Shown here piece by piece: positions 12,761-23,688 of a DNA stretch of 64,000 nt; position 1 is the stretch's first letter; the number at the start of each line of letters is the position of its first letter. The position numbers and the translations under genes are program-made. The stretch spans positions 1,178,001 through 1,242,000 of the forward strand of contig NC_045127.1 of the NCBI RefSeq assembly GCF_007655135.1, given 5' to 3'. The DNA is from Punica granatum (taxonomy: Eukaryota; Streptophyta; Magnoliopsida; Myrtales; Lythraceae). The notes under the pieces were generated by a model that worked only from the letters and a program-made list of their open reading frames with translations, had not been told where the DNA came from and made no database searches.

Positions 12761-15700
12761 ATGGCTGAAGACGAGGACGCGGCGCAGGAATACGCGCCTC
12801 AGAGGAAGAAAGCCCCGTCCGAGGACGACAAGAGGTTGGTCTATCTCCGTCTGCCGGCTTTTTCACCTGATTCTGCATTGTCAAGTGCGACGGAGAGAAT
12901 TCATTTGTCTCCATTTTTTTCTTTTTGGTGGTGATTAGGAGGATGAAGATGGTGCCTGGAGGTTTGATGAAAGCACTGATGAGACCTGGAGGTGGCGAAG
13001 CCACACCTTCCGAGGGTGACCAGGTTGCTTATAAGTTTGATTTGGTTGCATTGCCTCCTCTGTATATTAGAAAGTGGATTCAGCCTTCCTTCTATGCCTG
13101 TGCATAGTCTTGTGGGAGTCGGACACTGAAAATTGAGTGCTGAAAATCGAGATCAGTAAGAACAGACACATTGTTTCGAGGAACAATTATTGCTATAAAA
13201 TTCATCCGGTTAATGTAGAAATTGTACTTTATCCCTAGAAACCAAATAGGAGATTTGACAGTCGAGACCTTCTGAACATGGTTCTCCGGATGGAATGGTT
13301 TATTGTTATGGTGAAACATTATGAATGGGCTAAGCAGAGCAGTTACACTGTCGGTGTTCACCTTCTTTCAGGTCATCTATCATTGCACTGTACGGACACT
13401 TGATGGAGTTGTTGTTGAGTCTACAAGATCGGAGTTCGGAGGTTGGTTGTGTGTAACCTTCAAACTTTGTTGTTGTGAGACTGTGTGAACTTCATATAAT
13501 TTTCCTTCATTATCTGCTCGCTGCTTCAGTTTATTTTCAACATTACTCTTTTCGGTCCTTCAGCTGTTTCTCTTATTATAGCCGAAGCTCTGAGTTCAGT
13601 GAAATTTCCTTTGGTTACAGGGAAGGGTACCCCAATAAGACATGTTTTGGGTAAAAGCAAGATGATACTGGGATTGCTTGAAGGAATCCCAACGATGTTG
13701 AAGGGTGAAATGGCAATGGTACTTGTCTATGCTCTTGACAAGATTTGCTTGCTTGGGAGTTCTGCATAGATAGTTGAATACAATCGATCAGAGAGATAAA
13801 ACAGTAACATATGTTCACTTGTACGTTTATTTTGCTGCAAATTGGTTATTCCACTACTTTCTTTGGCAGTTCAAGATGAAACCTCAAGTGCACTATGGCG
13901 AGGAGGATTGTCCAGTTCCAGTTTCTAGTAGCTTTCCAAAGGACGATGAGCTTCATTTTGAGATTGAAATGATTGATTTTGCTAAAGCCAAGGCAAGGAT
14001 ATCTTTCTAACCTTTAACATTTCTTTCGAGCCATGCAGTGGCATCGACATTTGAAGTACCAAGTTTTTGTTGTCATATAGTCTATGGACTGTACCATACT
14101 TTTCTGTTTTCTTATAATTTTATTTTTGAATGGTAAGAAGCAAGCTTTTGTCTATAAATTTACTGGCAGCATGGAATCCAAAAATATGTAGAGTGAGGGG
14201 AAAAATATACAGTCCTGTGAATTTTGTAAATTATATAATAATTTTTTACATGAAGCTGCTTTTTGTTCAATTTTCAGGTTATAACCGACGACTTTGGGGT
14301 TGTAAAGAAGGTAGTTATGTTCTGGACATTTCTGTTATATGTGTCGATCCTAAAGCAAAGATGGAATGAGCTGAGAACTCAGGGACCTGGTTTCCATGTA
14401 GCAGATTAATAATTTCCTATTCTGTCATTCATCAACAGGTAGTAGATGAGGGAGAGGGATGGGAATCACCGAGGGAACCTTATGAAGTGAAGGCCTGGTA
14501 GCACTTTGTTCCTTAGAATTGGAGATTTTGGTCAAAGATGACATGGATGTGATTGAAACTTTTAATCTGTAAGCACCCTTTGAATTTCCAGGATATCAGC
14601 AAAGACTGCTGACGGGAAATTGATCGTGTCACACACAGAAGGAGAACCATACTTTTTTACCTTCGGTAAATCTGAGGTTAGTGCTTATTTGGCCTGTTCT
14701 CAGTTAGCTGCATATACTGGTTTATTCTTAAAAGTCTCTCCTTGTGGCTCTTGTATCCTGTAAAAGATAAAACCTTCATGACCATACACATCTCCATATT
14801 TTAATCATGGACTTCAGCTTCTTACAAATTTTATTATCGTATTATGCATGTAAAAAAGGTACCGAAAGGACTTGAGATGGGAATAGGGACAATGACACGG
14901 AGAGAGAAGGCTGTGATCTATGTCACCAGACAGTACCTGACTGATTCTCCTTTGCTATCTATAGAGGATTGTTTTGATGAAGTCCATTTTGAAGTGGAAC
15001 TTGTGCATTTCATCCAGGTAACCAAAATGATTTTCCTATGCAAGTGAGATGATGTTCTTTATAGTAGGTGCTGCAGACACTGCTTGAGAACGGGTTTAAT
15101 TGAATGCTGCTTTGGATGGATCTATTAATTCTACAAATAACTCTAACAATCATCATCTATAGGTGAGAGACATGCTTGGAGATGGACGCCTAATAAAACG
15201 TCGGATTCGTGATGGAAAAGGTGTGGTTCACGGTTAACTTTCATTAGTTGAATAGTTATTACTGGAGTTTAAGAGAGCAGGAGATATCACGTAGCTAAGA
15301 TGACTTTTCCTTTTTTTGGATTAGATATCTACAATAGAATTTCAGTGATACATTATATTAACAAGTAATGGAATTACTGTCATGTTTCGATGTGTCTTCT
15401 TCTTGTTGGAAAGAAATTGTGTCCTTTATTTTGTATTATGCATCTTTCTTCTTTAAGGATACTCTCTCTCTGAAGTTGTTGATGTGCTTTTAATATTATT
15501 TTTACAGAATATTGATCTTTGTTTTTCTTTTTCTTAATAAAACTAGGTGAATTTCCGATGGATTGCCCACTTCATGACAGTCGACTGCAAGTTCATTATA
15601 AGGGGATGCTTCTTAATGAGCAGAAAACAGTCTTCTATGACAGTAGAGCTGATAATAATGGTCAGCCCTTGGAGTTCAGCTCCGGAGAAGGGCATGTGAG

Positions 15701-18380
15701 TAAATATTCTTTTATAATGGAATGAGCCATTTGTTAGCACACACTACCATCATCCAAGCCATGCATTTTTAATTTTGAACGGATTTCTTTGTAGGTCCCA
15801 GAAGGTTTTGAGATGTGCGTTCGCTTGATGCTGCCTGGAGAGATTGCTCTAGTCACATGTCCCCCTGATTATGCTTATGACAAGTTTCCAAGGTTATCTT
15901 TTGGCCTCTTTATAACCAAATAGTAATTCTAGATTTACAAAGCGCTTTTGATGTTGTAATACTTGAAACTTGTGTTTCTGGCTTTCAACATACCGTTGGC
16001 ATTGGGAACTCCATATTTTAACTGATTGGTGCTTGTTCATGCAACTAGGCCGGCTAATGTACCAGAAGGTGCTCATATTCAGTGGGAAATTGAGCTGCTT
16101 GGTTTTGAAATGCCCCGGGTAATCACTTCTAACTTTGAAAATTTGTTTACTTGGCCGGATGATTGCATTGCCTCATCTCAAAATTGCCCACATAAAGAAG
16201 AATCAGTTTTTATGGGCATGGATTTACTACCATCTTCATTCACCGATTGGCAAAGTTATTTATTTTGTTTTCGTCAATTCCATCAAGGTTCACTTTATTT
16301 CGGTGGATATATTGAAGCTTACTCTTCCACCAAACATGTGCCAACTTAACCTAATATACTTTTTGAAGACTTAGAAAACAGTTTATTTATATCTTTATCA
16401 AGTTAGTTTAGAATAGTATGCTTATAGTGACTTACAAAGAACTAATCCACTTCCAAGAGCTTATGTTATTCTAGATAAAGCTGTTAAACTGCCTGGATGA
16501 CCTGCGGAAAATTTGTCCTTTGCTTAAGAGTTTATTCTAATGCTCCCTTTTGATTGTCACTGCAGGACTGGACTGGTTTGGACTTCAGAAGTATAATGGA
16601 TGAGGCAGAGAAGATAAGAAATACAGTATGGTCTTTGTCCCTATTTGCTCAGAACTTATTTATTGACAAAGTTAGACATAAAGGCAGTCAAGGGAAGCAG
16701 TGAGGGCTTCCTTTTCTTCTCTCTCCTTTTTTCCCCGGATGTTTTGGGGAAAAGCCACAGAAAATAAAAGAGCAGAGTAATGAGGGACTTGACCTGAAAT
16801 TATTGGAAGTTCATTGATAGATTATACAATATACACGTCCAGAAGGGCTTGAATGAACCTATTTCTTTTCTGCTTGATAAACGCTCAAGCTACGAATGTA
16901 TCTCTGACTTTTTTGCCTGCGAAATTTCCATTATACTCTGATTCATTAGCATGAACTAAGTATAGACCATTTACGTCTAATGATACTTCAGTGGTATTAG
17001 TATGTAGCTCTGATATTTGACCTTATCGTAGCAGTAAATTTTTGGACAATGGTAACATATTCCTACTGCATCATTTGTTTTCAGGGGAACAGGCTTTTCA
17101 AAGAAGGTAAATATGAGCTTGCAAAGGCAAAGTATGAGAAGGTATTTCTTTGTTACTACCTGTATAAAGGCCAGTGATGCTATCTAGTTCCTTATCTTTC
17201 TAGGCTGAGCCCATCCTTAGCAGCCATATCTGAGGTGGTATATTATTGTCCAGGTGCTTCGTGAATTCAATCATGTCAATCCACAGGATGATGAGGAAGG
17301 GAAAGAATTTTCGAACACGAGAGTGAGTGCTCTTTCTCACTGATTTTTTTATATTTTATATTGGAGTCTCTCTAATTTTGTACATTTTCAGTCTCGATTC
17401 AAAGGATTTTTTATCAACCGCCCGCGTCTTTCTTACCTGCACCAGTTGGATGGGGAGTTTCATATTAAAATATTTCATAGTAGTAGAAATGAATAGTTTA
17501 CCTTTGCACCATATGTTCTTCGAAGTACTGATTACATTTTTTTGCTTATTGAACATTGAAGAGCCTCTTAAATTTGAATGTCGCTGCTTGTTATCTAAAG
17601 ATGGGAGAATCAAGAAAGTCAATAGATGCATGCAATAAGGTGAGTCCATTGCTTCCCATACTTCTCATGGTACCTTAATTTTTCCCCAGCTTTATGTCCA
17701 GAAGCAAAAAAGTAGTACATGAATTCATGTTCCTAATGGGACCCATACAGGTTTTGGATGCAAACCCTGCACACGTCAAGGCTTTGTACCGCCGTGGAAT
17801 GGCCTATATGTCAGCAGGAGACTTTGAGGAAGCTAGAACTGATTTCAAAGCGGTAATGCTTGTAACTCAGTTCATTAATGGGTTCGCTTATAATATATAT
17901 ATATATATATGAGTTGTCTTTAATCTAAATTTGCTTGCTGATCTCGTTAGATGATTAAATTCGACAAGTCATCAGAGCCCGATGCAAATGCAGCTCTCTT
18001 GAAACTCAAACAGAAAGAGCAGGTTTTTTTGAAGAACCCTTACTTCCTTTCGGAAGGAATTTTAGTCATTATGCTTGTAGCTCATTTTTTTCCCCATTAA
18101 TAATGAGCAGGAAGTGGAGAGGAAGGTCCGGAAGCAATTCAAAGGATTGTTCGACAAGAAGCCTGGTGAAATTTCTGATGTTGGAACTGATGAAAGGGAA
18201 GAAGAACATGCTACTGAAAATCAGAAATGCCGTGACCACGAAGGATCTGATAAGGATGAGGCAGGGGAGCCGAAAGATGCTTCAAATACCCGACCTCAAA
18301 CGAGTCTGTTCTCCCTCCTCTGGCCTACAGGTAGAAGGATATTTACAGCTCTGGGTTTAGACCGATGTTCGATACTGTAA
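12761..18380 (+). CDS. PAS1: PASTICCINO1-type FKBP peptidyl-prolyl isomerase with TPR, 622 aa
   Basis: Twenty exons join in phase: 12761-12834, 12939-13023, 13372-13441, 13621-13718, 13870-13992, 14278-14310, 14439-14497, 14592-14676, 14859-15017, 15163-15220, 15547-15695, 15795-15892, 16049-16118, 16566-16625, 17085-17141, 17254-17322, 17562-17639, 17751-17852, 17951-18022 and 18111-18380. Residues 54-148, about 165-262 and about 282-386 are three FKBP modules (for example VLGKSKMILGLLEGIP in the first). TPR repeats span about 398-533, with GNRLFKEGKYELAKAKYEK, LNLNVAACYLKMGE and KALYRRGMAYMSAGDFEEA. A basic linker (VERKVRKQFKGLF) and a hydrophobic tail ending DRCSIL follow. This is the architecture and length of the Arabidopsis PAS1 immunophilin (about 635 aa), which is needed for cell-division control and very-long-chain fatty acid elongation. 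One intron, after exon 5, uses a GC donor. Confidence 0.93.
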
Positions 18381-19196
18381 GTTTTTAACATCATAGAGGC
18401 CGATATATCTCCAAAGGAATTAGAGAGCTCCAGGTTCAATTAAATGCTGCTATGGTCAGATCTCGTTTTGAAGAGATGTATGATTGCATGTCAATACAAG
18501 ATCTATCAGAATAATATGTGAAGACAGTGATTCCGTTTTTCTCGAGAATGGACATATTCGGGTTTACTTGGTTTCAAGTCACAATTATATCCCTCCACAT
18601 TAAAATTCTTTCCTCCTCTTTACAATTTTCCCTTGGGCTTATAGCACATTAGCGAGTTGAAGGTAACTTGTACTTCCAAGCAACATGTGAAGTAGCTGCC
18701 TGTTGCTGTCATCCGTTCAGTTTCAGTATTATGAAAGTCGACCTGGGTCAGCCTTATTATCTTGCAACTGGGACAGTGAAATGTTCATGAATTTTGATTT
18801 CTCTGCCAAAGGAATGGAAATTTTGATCATTTTCCTATCAGTCCGTCCAATAATTCCTGTGATGGCACATGTTTTAATTATATTTGCTTATTCGAATAAT
18901 GGAAAGTCGGAATTACTAAAGAGTGTTATTGGAAGAACAATTGATCCCGAAAGGCAAAGCATAACAAAGCATAAGGGACAACTATTTTCGGCAGATTAAC
19001 ACATCGTTTCTTTCCCACTTATATCAGTTGTGAGCACACAAATATTACAAGACGGCAAATTATGACTAATAGTTTGTTTGGCCTGTGGGTTATGGCGGAG
19101 TGTATAATGGAGAGTTTCTCTACAAACACACCCTTCCATAACCTGCAATCCAAACAACCGCTAAGACTTTGTTTCGTCAACGAGCTAACCTGAAAT
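18381..19196. other. Spacer between PAS1 and the COPT pair
   Basis: Convergent 3' regions. The first part is probably PAS1 3' UTR and the last 150 bases probably 3' UTR of the minus-strand COPT gene. A 98-codon plus frame at 18703 has no recognisable motif and is not called. Confidence 0.5.
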
Positions 19197-19634
19197 TCAG
19201 ACTTTGGTGTTGGGGGAACTTGGGCTTGCAGTCAGATCGTCGGCGGCAATAAAGCGAGTCTTCACCACAAAGAACCCCATGCCATGGCCTACCACTGCCA
19301 TGATGAAGACCCCGAGGTTGAAGGACATGACCGAAAGCATGACCAAGTATGCCAGGCCCATCCGAAGAGAGTAAACAACTGCATGCATCTTTCCACTGGT
19401 CATACCGTGCTTTAAGGGAGGCAGGGCGGACAGAACCTCCACAGATGCTGCTAGTATGAACACGACGAGCAGGGCCAGGATGTACATCCCGAGGCTGTGG
19501 CCTGGCCACCCAGAGAAGAGTAAAACCGCGTCTTTGCCCCAGTAGAAGTTCATCTGCATCATCATCATCTCCATATTGTTGTTCGAGTTATCCATCATGC
19601 TCCTGGGCTTTGATCCATGATCACCGTGAGACAT
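19197..19634 (-). CDS. COPT/Ctr-family copper transporter, 145 aa
   Basis: Single exon. The Ctr family moves Cu(I) across the plasma membrane as a trimer. The N-terminus is Met-rich (MEMMMMQM), followed by the conserved NFYWGKDA and SGWPG segments. Three membrane spans follow: GMYILALLVVFILAASVEVL, LAYLVMLSVMSFNLGVF with an intact MxxxM copper motif (MLSVM), and IMAVVGHGMGFFVV with the GxxxG helix-packing motif (GHGMG). The frame opens at 19712, but I chose the internal ATG at 19634 (protein MSHGDHGS). That start gives the usual His/Met-rich Ctr beginning, and TATA-like sequences at about 19694-19701 and 19735-19745 would put the transcription start close to or inside the longer N-terminus. 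It is a tandem neighbour of the COPT gene at 20181. Which COPT subtype it belongs to is not clear. Confidence 0.9.
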   Translation of the reverse strand: MSHGDHGSKPRSMMDNSNNNMEMMMMQMNFYWGKDAVLLFSGWPGHSLGMYILALLVVFILAASVEVLSALPPLKHGMTSGKMHAVVYSLRMGLAYLVMLSVMSFNLGVFIMAVVGHGMGFFVVKTRFIAADDLTASPSSPNTKV

Positions 19635-19693
19635 TTTCCTCCGGTTAGATCGGGGAAGAGAGAGGGAGTTAGGAGAAGAAATCAAGGTGGTCG

Positions 19694-19745
19694 ATATATT
19701 GGAAGTTTTCACGGTCTCTTTGTTGGAAGTGGAATCATAAATACT
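19694..19745 (-). promoter_or_regulatory. TATA-like elements upstream of the first COPT gene
   Basis: On the minus strand, TATTTATGA lies at about 19735-19745 and CAATATATCG at about 19693-19702. Both sit 60-110 bases upstream of the ATG at 19634, a normal spacing for a short leader. They argue against the in-frame ATG at 19712. Confidence 0.35.
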
Positions 19746-20180
19746 GGAGACGGGCCAATGTGACGAGGGACAGGAAACGCAATTTTGGTTACGTCAATGT
19801 AATCCGCACGCAGTTGTCTGATGGAGATGTGAAATTGTCCGGTTCGTTTTCTCGATATTAACTTCCAAGGTGTTATAGACTACATCCTCCTAAATTGATC
19901 GATATAATAGATGTTGTCTTGTCCGGCCATTTATATATTAACGTCCTCAAAATCAACTTTTACGTAGTTCATACGCACGAGTATGCTGATAGGAAGTCTC
20001 TGACAAGAGACAACAAGAAGAAGCTAGTGGAAAATTTGATGCAGGTCGTGAAAAAAAATCATATTTATTTCATAAATCCCAGTAACCAAAATTTTTCAGG
20101 GCATACAAATTGATTTATTCAATGATCTCCTGGGATAGACAATATCAACTAACCAAGTCCAACGCTCAGTAGCATCTCCC

Positions 20181-20696
20181 TCATAATGGAGGGAGATTTG
20201 CTGATTTCTTGCCCGGACTAGACCCGCTGGTCGATTTCCTCCTAAAAACCCGACTCCCAAAGAGCAAGTATCCCACTGCGTGGCCGGCAACTGCTGCAAG
20301 AAAAATGCCGCCGTTATAGGAGATGACTGCGAGCATCACCATGTAATTCATCCCGGTCCTAACCGTGTAGAGCCCAGTCCTGAAAAGCCCGGCAGCAACT
20401 TTGTTGGATCCATGCTTGACGAACATGGTGTAGGTCAAGCACTCGACGAGGAGGGCAAGGAAGAAGACAAAGACAAGAGCTAGTGCGTACATGCCCTTGT
20501 CCCTCCCTGGCCAGCCCTTGAAGAGGACCTCTACGGCGTGGCCCCAGTAGAATGCCATGTGGTTTGGGAACCTCGGTCCATGATGGACGCCAGTGCTGTT
20601 CAGCGATCCATCATTGCTAATCCACATTGCTATGGTGTTCTCTGCCATATGGTTTGATGTATGGCAGTCCCTCTCAACAATGGCTACAACGGGCAT
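20181..20696 (-). CDS. COPT/Ctr-family copper transporter, 171 aa
   Basis: Single exon and tandem paralogue of the COPT gene about 470 bases away on the same strand. The N-terminal domain holds scattered His and Met residues (TGVHHGPRFPNHM), then AFYWGHAVEVLFKGWPG. Spans are GMYALALVFVFFLALLVEC, MNYMVMLAVISYNGGIFL and AAVAGHAVGYLLFGSRVF, the last with GHAVG as the GxxxG motif. In the second span the copper-coordinating MxxxM reads MLAVI, so the second Met is Ile. The C-terminus is basic and Ser-rich and lacks the terminal Cys motif of some COPTs. An in-frame ATG at 20648 (MAENTIAM) is an equally plausible start and would give 155 aa. The MxxxM change, also seen in some divergent family members, could lower transport efficiency; this is inference. 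Confidence 0.88.
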   Translation of the reverse strand: MPVVAIVERDCHTSNHMAENTIAMWISNDGSLNSTGVHHGPRFPNHMAFYWGHAVEVLFKGWPGRDKGMYALALVFVFFLALLVECLTYTMFVKHGSNKVAAGLFRTGLYTVRTGMNYMVMLAVISYNGGIFLAAVAGHAVGYLLFGSRVFRRKSTSGSSPGKKSANLPPL

Positions 20697-21179
20697 GTCG
20701 GATTTAAGTACTGATCAGAAGATACTGTAAAGAGAGATTCTTTGATTAGAATTAAAAAAAAACCGCTGTTGTTCCTTTTTGTTGTTAGAGACGTTTCTTT
20801 TGTGAAATCAGAAATTCTGCTGGTCTGTTCAGACAATGTGCTATGAGTCACTTCCAAGCAATATCTTCTTTCTTTTTTCTTTCCTGCTTTAAATCCGTGG
20901 GATGCACTCAAAATCCTGAAAAAGCAGTTTAACCAGTTCCCAGAGAAGAAACTTCCCATTAATTTCGCCAAAAATATATATAAAAAAAGCATTTTTTAGT
21001 TATGATAAATAAACAGTTAAAAGAAAGAAAACCAAACACATCGTTAGCTTTAGGAACCTATTGGTAATTAAGCTGCTGGAAGATCATAGAAAGCTGCAGA
21101 AAGGTTACGGAACTCGAGGCACATCGAATGGCAACATATATAAACTCATTGTTGATAAAATATGACAGATGTGATTATG
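20697..21179. other. Spacer upstream of the COPT pair
   Basis: Presumed promoter and leader of the 20181 COPT gene. An AT-rich TTTATATATATTTTT tract lies at about 20970-20985 on the minus strand. No other gene is seen. Confidence 0.45.
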
Positions 21180-22015
21180 CTAGACCGCTCATGGATCTTA
21201 TGTCTTCAATCAACCGCACCAAATTGCAATCTCGATGCTTTCATTGGCCCTCTAAGCTATACGGTTCACTGACCCCGTGATCTCTGCACCCTTATCTTCC
21301 GTCACATCCCTCATAATCTTTCACCACAACCACAACAATCCTATTGCAAACATCCTTCATATCAAATCTGATCCTCCATAACTCGCTAAATGCACTGGCT
21401 ATTCAGCGGCTGATCAACTACCATTTACTACCCGACCTCCATTGAGACTCAAGCAGATATGAACCTCTTAAGTGTTGAGTTTTGCCCTCTGTGAATTTGG
21501 AAATAAACGATAGCAGGGAGGCCTAGCTAGGATCTCCTCTTGGGTAGCCCAGCTCACCACAACCCATGCTCCTTCGCAGCTCGCTCTATCCGGGCCCTGA
21601 CCTGGGCAAAAGACATTCATGACCCTCATTCGGGTCCACTCTGATGATCCACAGGAATGGTTTGCTGCTGTTACCAGGCAGTACCAAAATTTCAAAAGTT
21701 GGTCACGGGGTAGGACTACTACAGTTCTCAAACTGACACATATAACCTAATGTGGCAAAATATGCATTGTCCGAAACTCGAGCAGAGCATGCAATGGACG
21801 GATCATATAGGCATTCAATATAGAATAAGACATTTCCTGCATGTTCACAGGAACACCCAGTTCTTGAAAGGAAAACCGAGTTCCAGACCAGATCATTTCG
21901 GGAGGGGCGGGGAAGTTTTGCGAGTGCTGAATTATCAATAATTGAGCACTGTGAATCCCACAGAAACACATGGTGGAAGGAAGCTTATGGATTGAACTAA
22001 AGGAGGAGGACATTG
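21180..22015 (-). pseudogene. UGT pseudogene fragment C
   Basis: The stretch from about 21745 down to 21180 aligns along its length with the third exons of the UGT copies at 22077 and 23689. The C-terminal end (SMDLMSSI-type sequence on the opposite strand), the PSPG-box region and the sequence before it are all recognisable. The reading frame is broken repeatedly, so no frame longer than about 90 codons survives. Sequence at about 21750-22015 resembles part of a second exon (PLHALLEFRT) and also matches 23340-23640. It is the most decayed member of the array and lacks exon 1. Confidence 0.8.
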
Positions 22016-22076
22016 AATTGCTATATATATGACCTCATGGATAATCAAATATGACAGAGCTGAGATAATCAAGTAA

Positions 22077-23180
22077 TTACTCCACTAAGCTCATGGATCT
22101 TATGTCTTCAATCAGCCGTTCCAAATTGCAATACGAACTCCCACCAATCTTGACACTTTCACTGGCCTTCTTAGCAATACGGTTCACCGACTCCATAATC
22201 TCTGCACCCTTATCGTCCATCACATCCCTCAGCATCTTCTCCACAACATTCCTATCGCAAGCATATGTCATGTCCGACCCCGATTCTCCATAACTTGCTA
22301 ATGCACCGGCTATTCAAAGGCTGGTCAGCTATCATTGGCCACCTGACCATCGGGGCTCCAGCAAATATGCGCTCTGGTTTTGAGTTCCACCCATAGTGAG
22401 TAAGGAAACAACCGATAGCGGGGTGAGCTAGGATCTCTTGTTGGGGGGCCCAGCTCACCACGAGCCCACGCTCCTTGGTCGCTCACTCTACCTCTTCTGG
22501 CCCCTGACCTGGGAACAGACACTCGTGACCCTCTGTTTGTTCCATTCTAGTGACCCACAAGAATGGCTTCCCGCTGTTTACCAGTCCGCACCAAAATTCC
22601 AACAGTTGGTCATGGGGTAGGACTGCTAAACTTCCGAACTGACACATACGACCTGATTAGAAATAGAAGGAAACAATCATATCTGCCGTTAAAATACTTT
22701 TATCATATCTTGATAATCAGCATTATCAAGTTTATCAGGTGGAAATAGTGCTTCAATTTCAAAGTAGTACCGATTTGGGGGCCCATGTATCAAGCCAATG
22801 GAGGCAGCTCCTCTCCTCATCCCAGAGACTTAAGCTAAATGCTAATTTATTAGCTGCGGATTGGAACCTGAAAAGGCCATGCAATGGACCGATGGTGTAA
22901 ATATTCGTGATGAATGAACCTAGTTTGGAAATGATTGGTCCTTCAAGGTCACTGAAGGTATCTAGGATCAAAGCAGATGATCAAGCCATTGTGGAGATTT
23001 CGTGGATGTAGAACTACACTATTAGATGATCACTTTCCAGTTGGCAGATACTTGGAAGATCATGGTGCCGTAAAAGTCCTTCCAGAGCTGGAATGCAGGC
23101 GATACACTTATCCCTATCTTCACCTGGAAAATTGCGTACTTTAATGTTCAGAAAATATTAGTGCTGCATGATAGTGATTC
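22077..23180 (-). pseudogene. UGT pseudogene B, lacking exon 1
   Basis: An exon-2-like part spans about 23140-22767 and includes LILDTFSDLEGPIISKLG, IYTIGPLHGLF and SLWDEERSCLHWLD. An exon-3-like part spans about 22645-22077 and starts with FGSLAVLPHDQLLEFW. The PSPG box ([20 protein letters not shown], then MIADQ) has damaged residues such as [11 protein letters not shown]. An in-frame TGA follows GPEEVE in the codons before the PSPG box, and further frameshifts occur, including one near 22255 that separates the C-terminal 60 residues. No first exon is found. Homology with copy A stops near 23180, which marks a duplication breakpoint. Confidence 0.85.
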
Positions 23181-23339
23181 AAACCATTACCGAGTGTCCC
23201 GGGAGAGGACAACTGGACTTTCAAAGCTAACATATATACGTGACCTTAGCATGAAAGTAATCGAGGATAAGGTATTACAGTGGGGCGGTCGATTTATAGT
23301 TTGGAATAGATAAATCAATGGAGCATTTGATTTTATACT

Positions 23340-23640
23340 ATGAACTGACTGATTAGGGGGCCTTGAATGAAGCCAAGCCACCCAAGCAAGCTGTCCGCAG
23401 TCCGTAGATCAGTGCTAAAATAAAAAGGCAAAGAATCCACTGCCCAAAAGTTGAAGAGAGCATGCATTGGCCCCATCGTGTAGGTATTTAATGTAGGATA
23501 AAGCAGTTTCTGCATATTCGAGATTCTTATCTAGACCTGAATGATCAATAATTGAGCACAGCGAATCCCACAAACTGGTGGAAGGAAAGTTATGGACTGA
23601 GCTAAAGAAGGGGCACATCAAATAGTGCTGTATATAAGAA
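23340..23640 (-). pseudogene. UGT exon-2-like fragment D
   Basis: Residual similarity to exon 2 of the neighbouring UGT copies, with the order TYTMGPMHALF, STDLRTADSLLGWLG and GPLIS. It matches 21750-22015, and both stretches sit directly upstream (minus-strand sense) of sequence like the copy's end, which fits a tandem block about 1.6 kb long. It has no coding capacity. Confidence 0.6.
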
Positions 23641-23688
23641 CTCATGGATAACCAAATATGACAGAGGTGAGATAATCAAGTAATTTTA

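Noticed and set aside
19635..19712. N-terminal extension of the first COPT protein
   Set aside because: TATA-like elements lie close to or within this stretch, and the internal start gives the usual His/Met-rich Ctr beginning.
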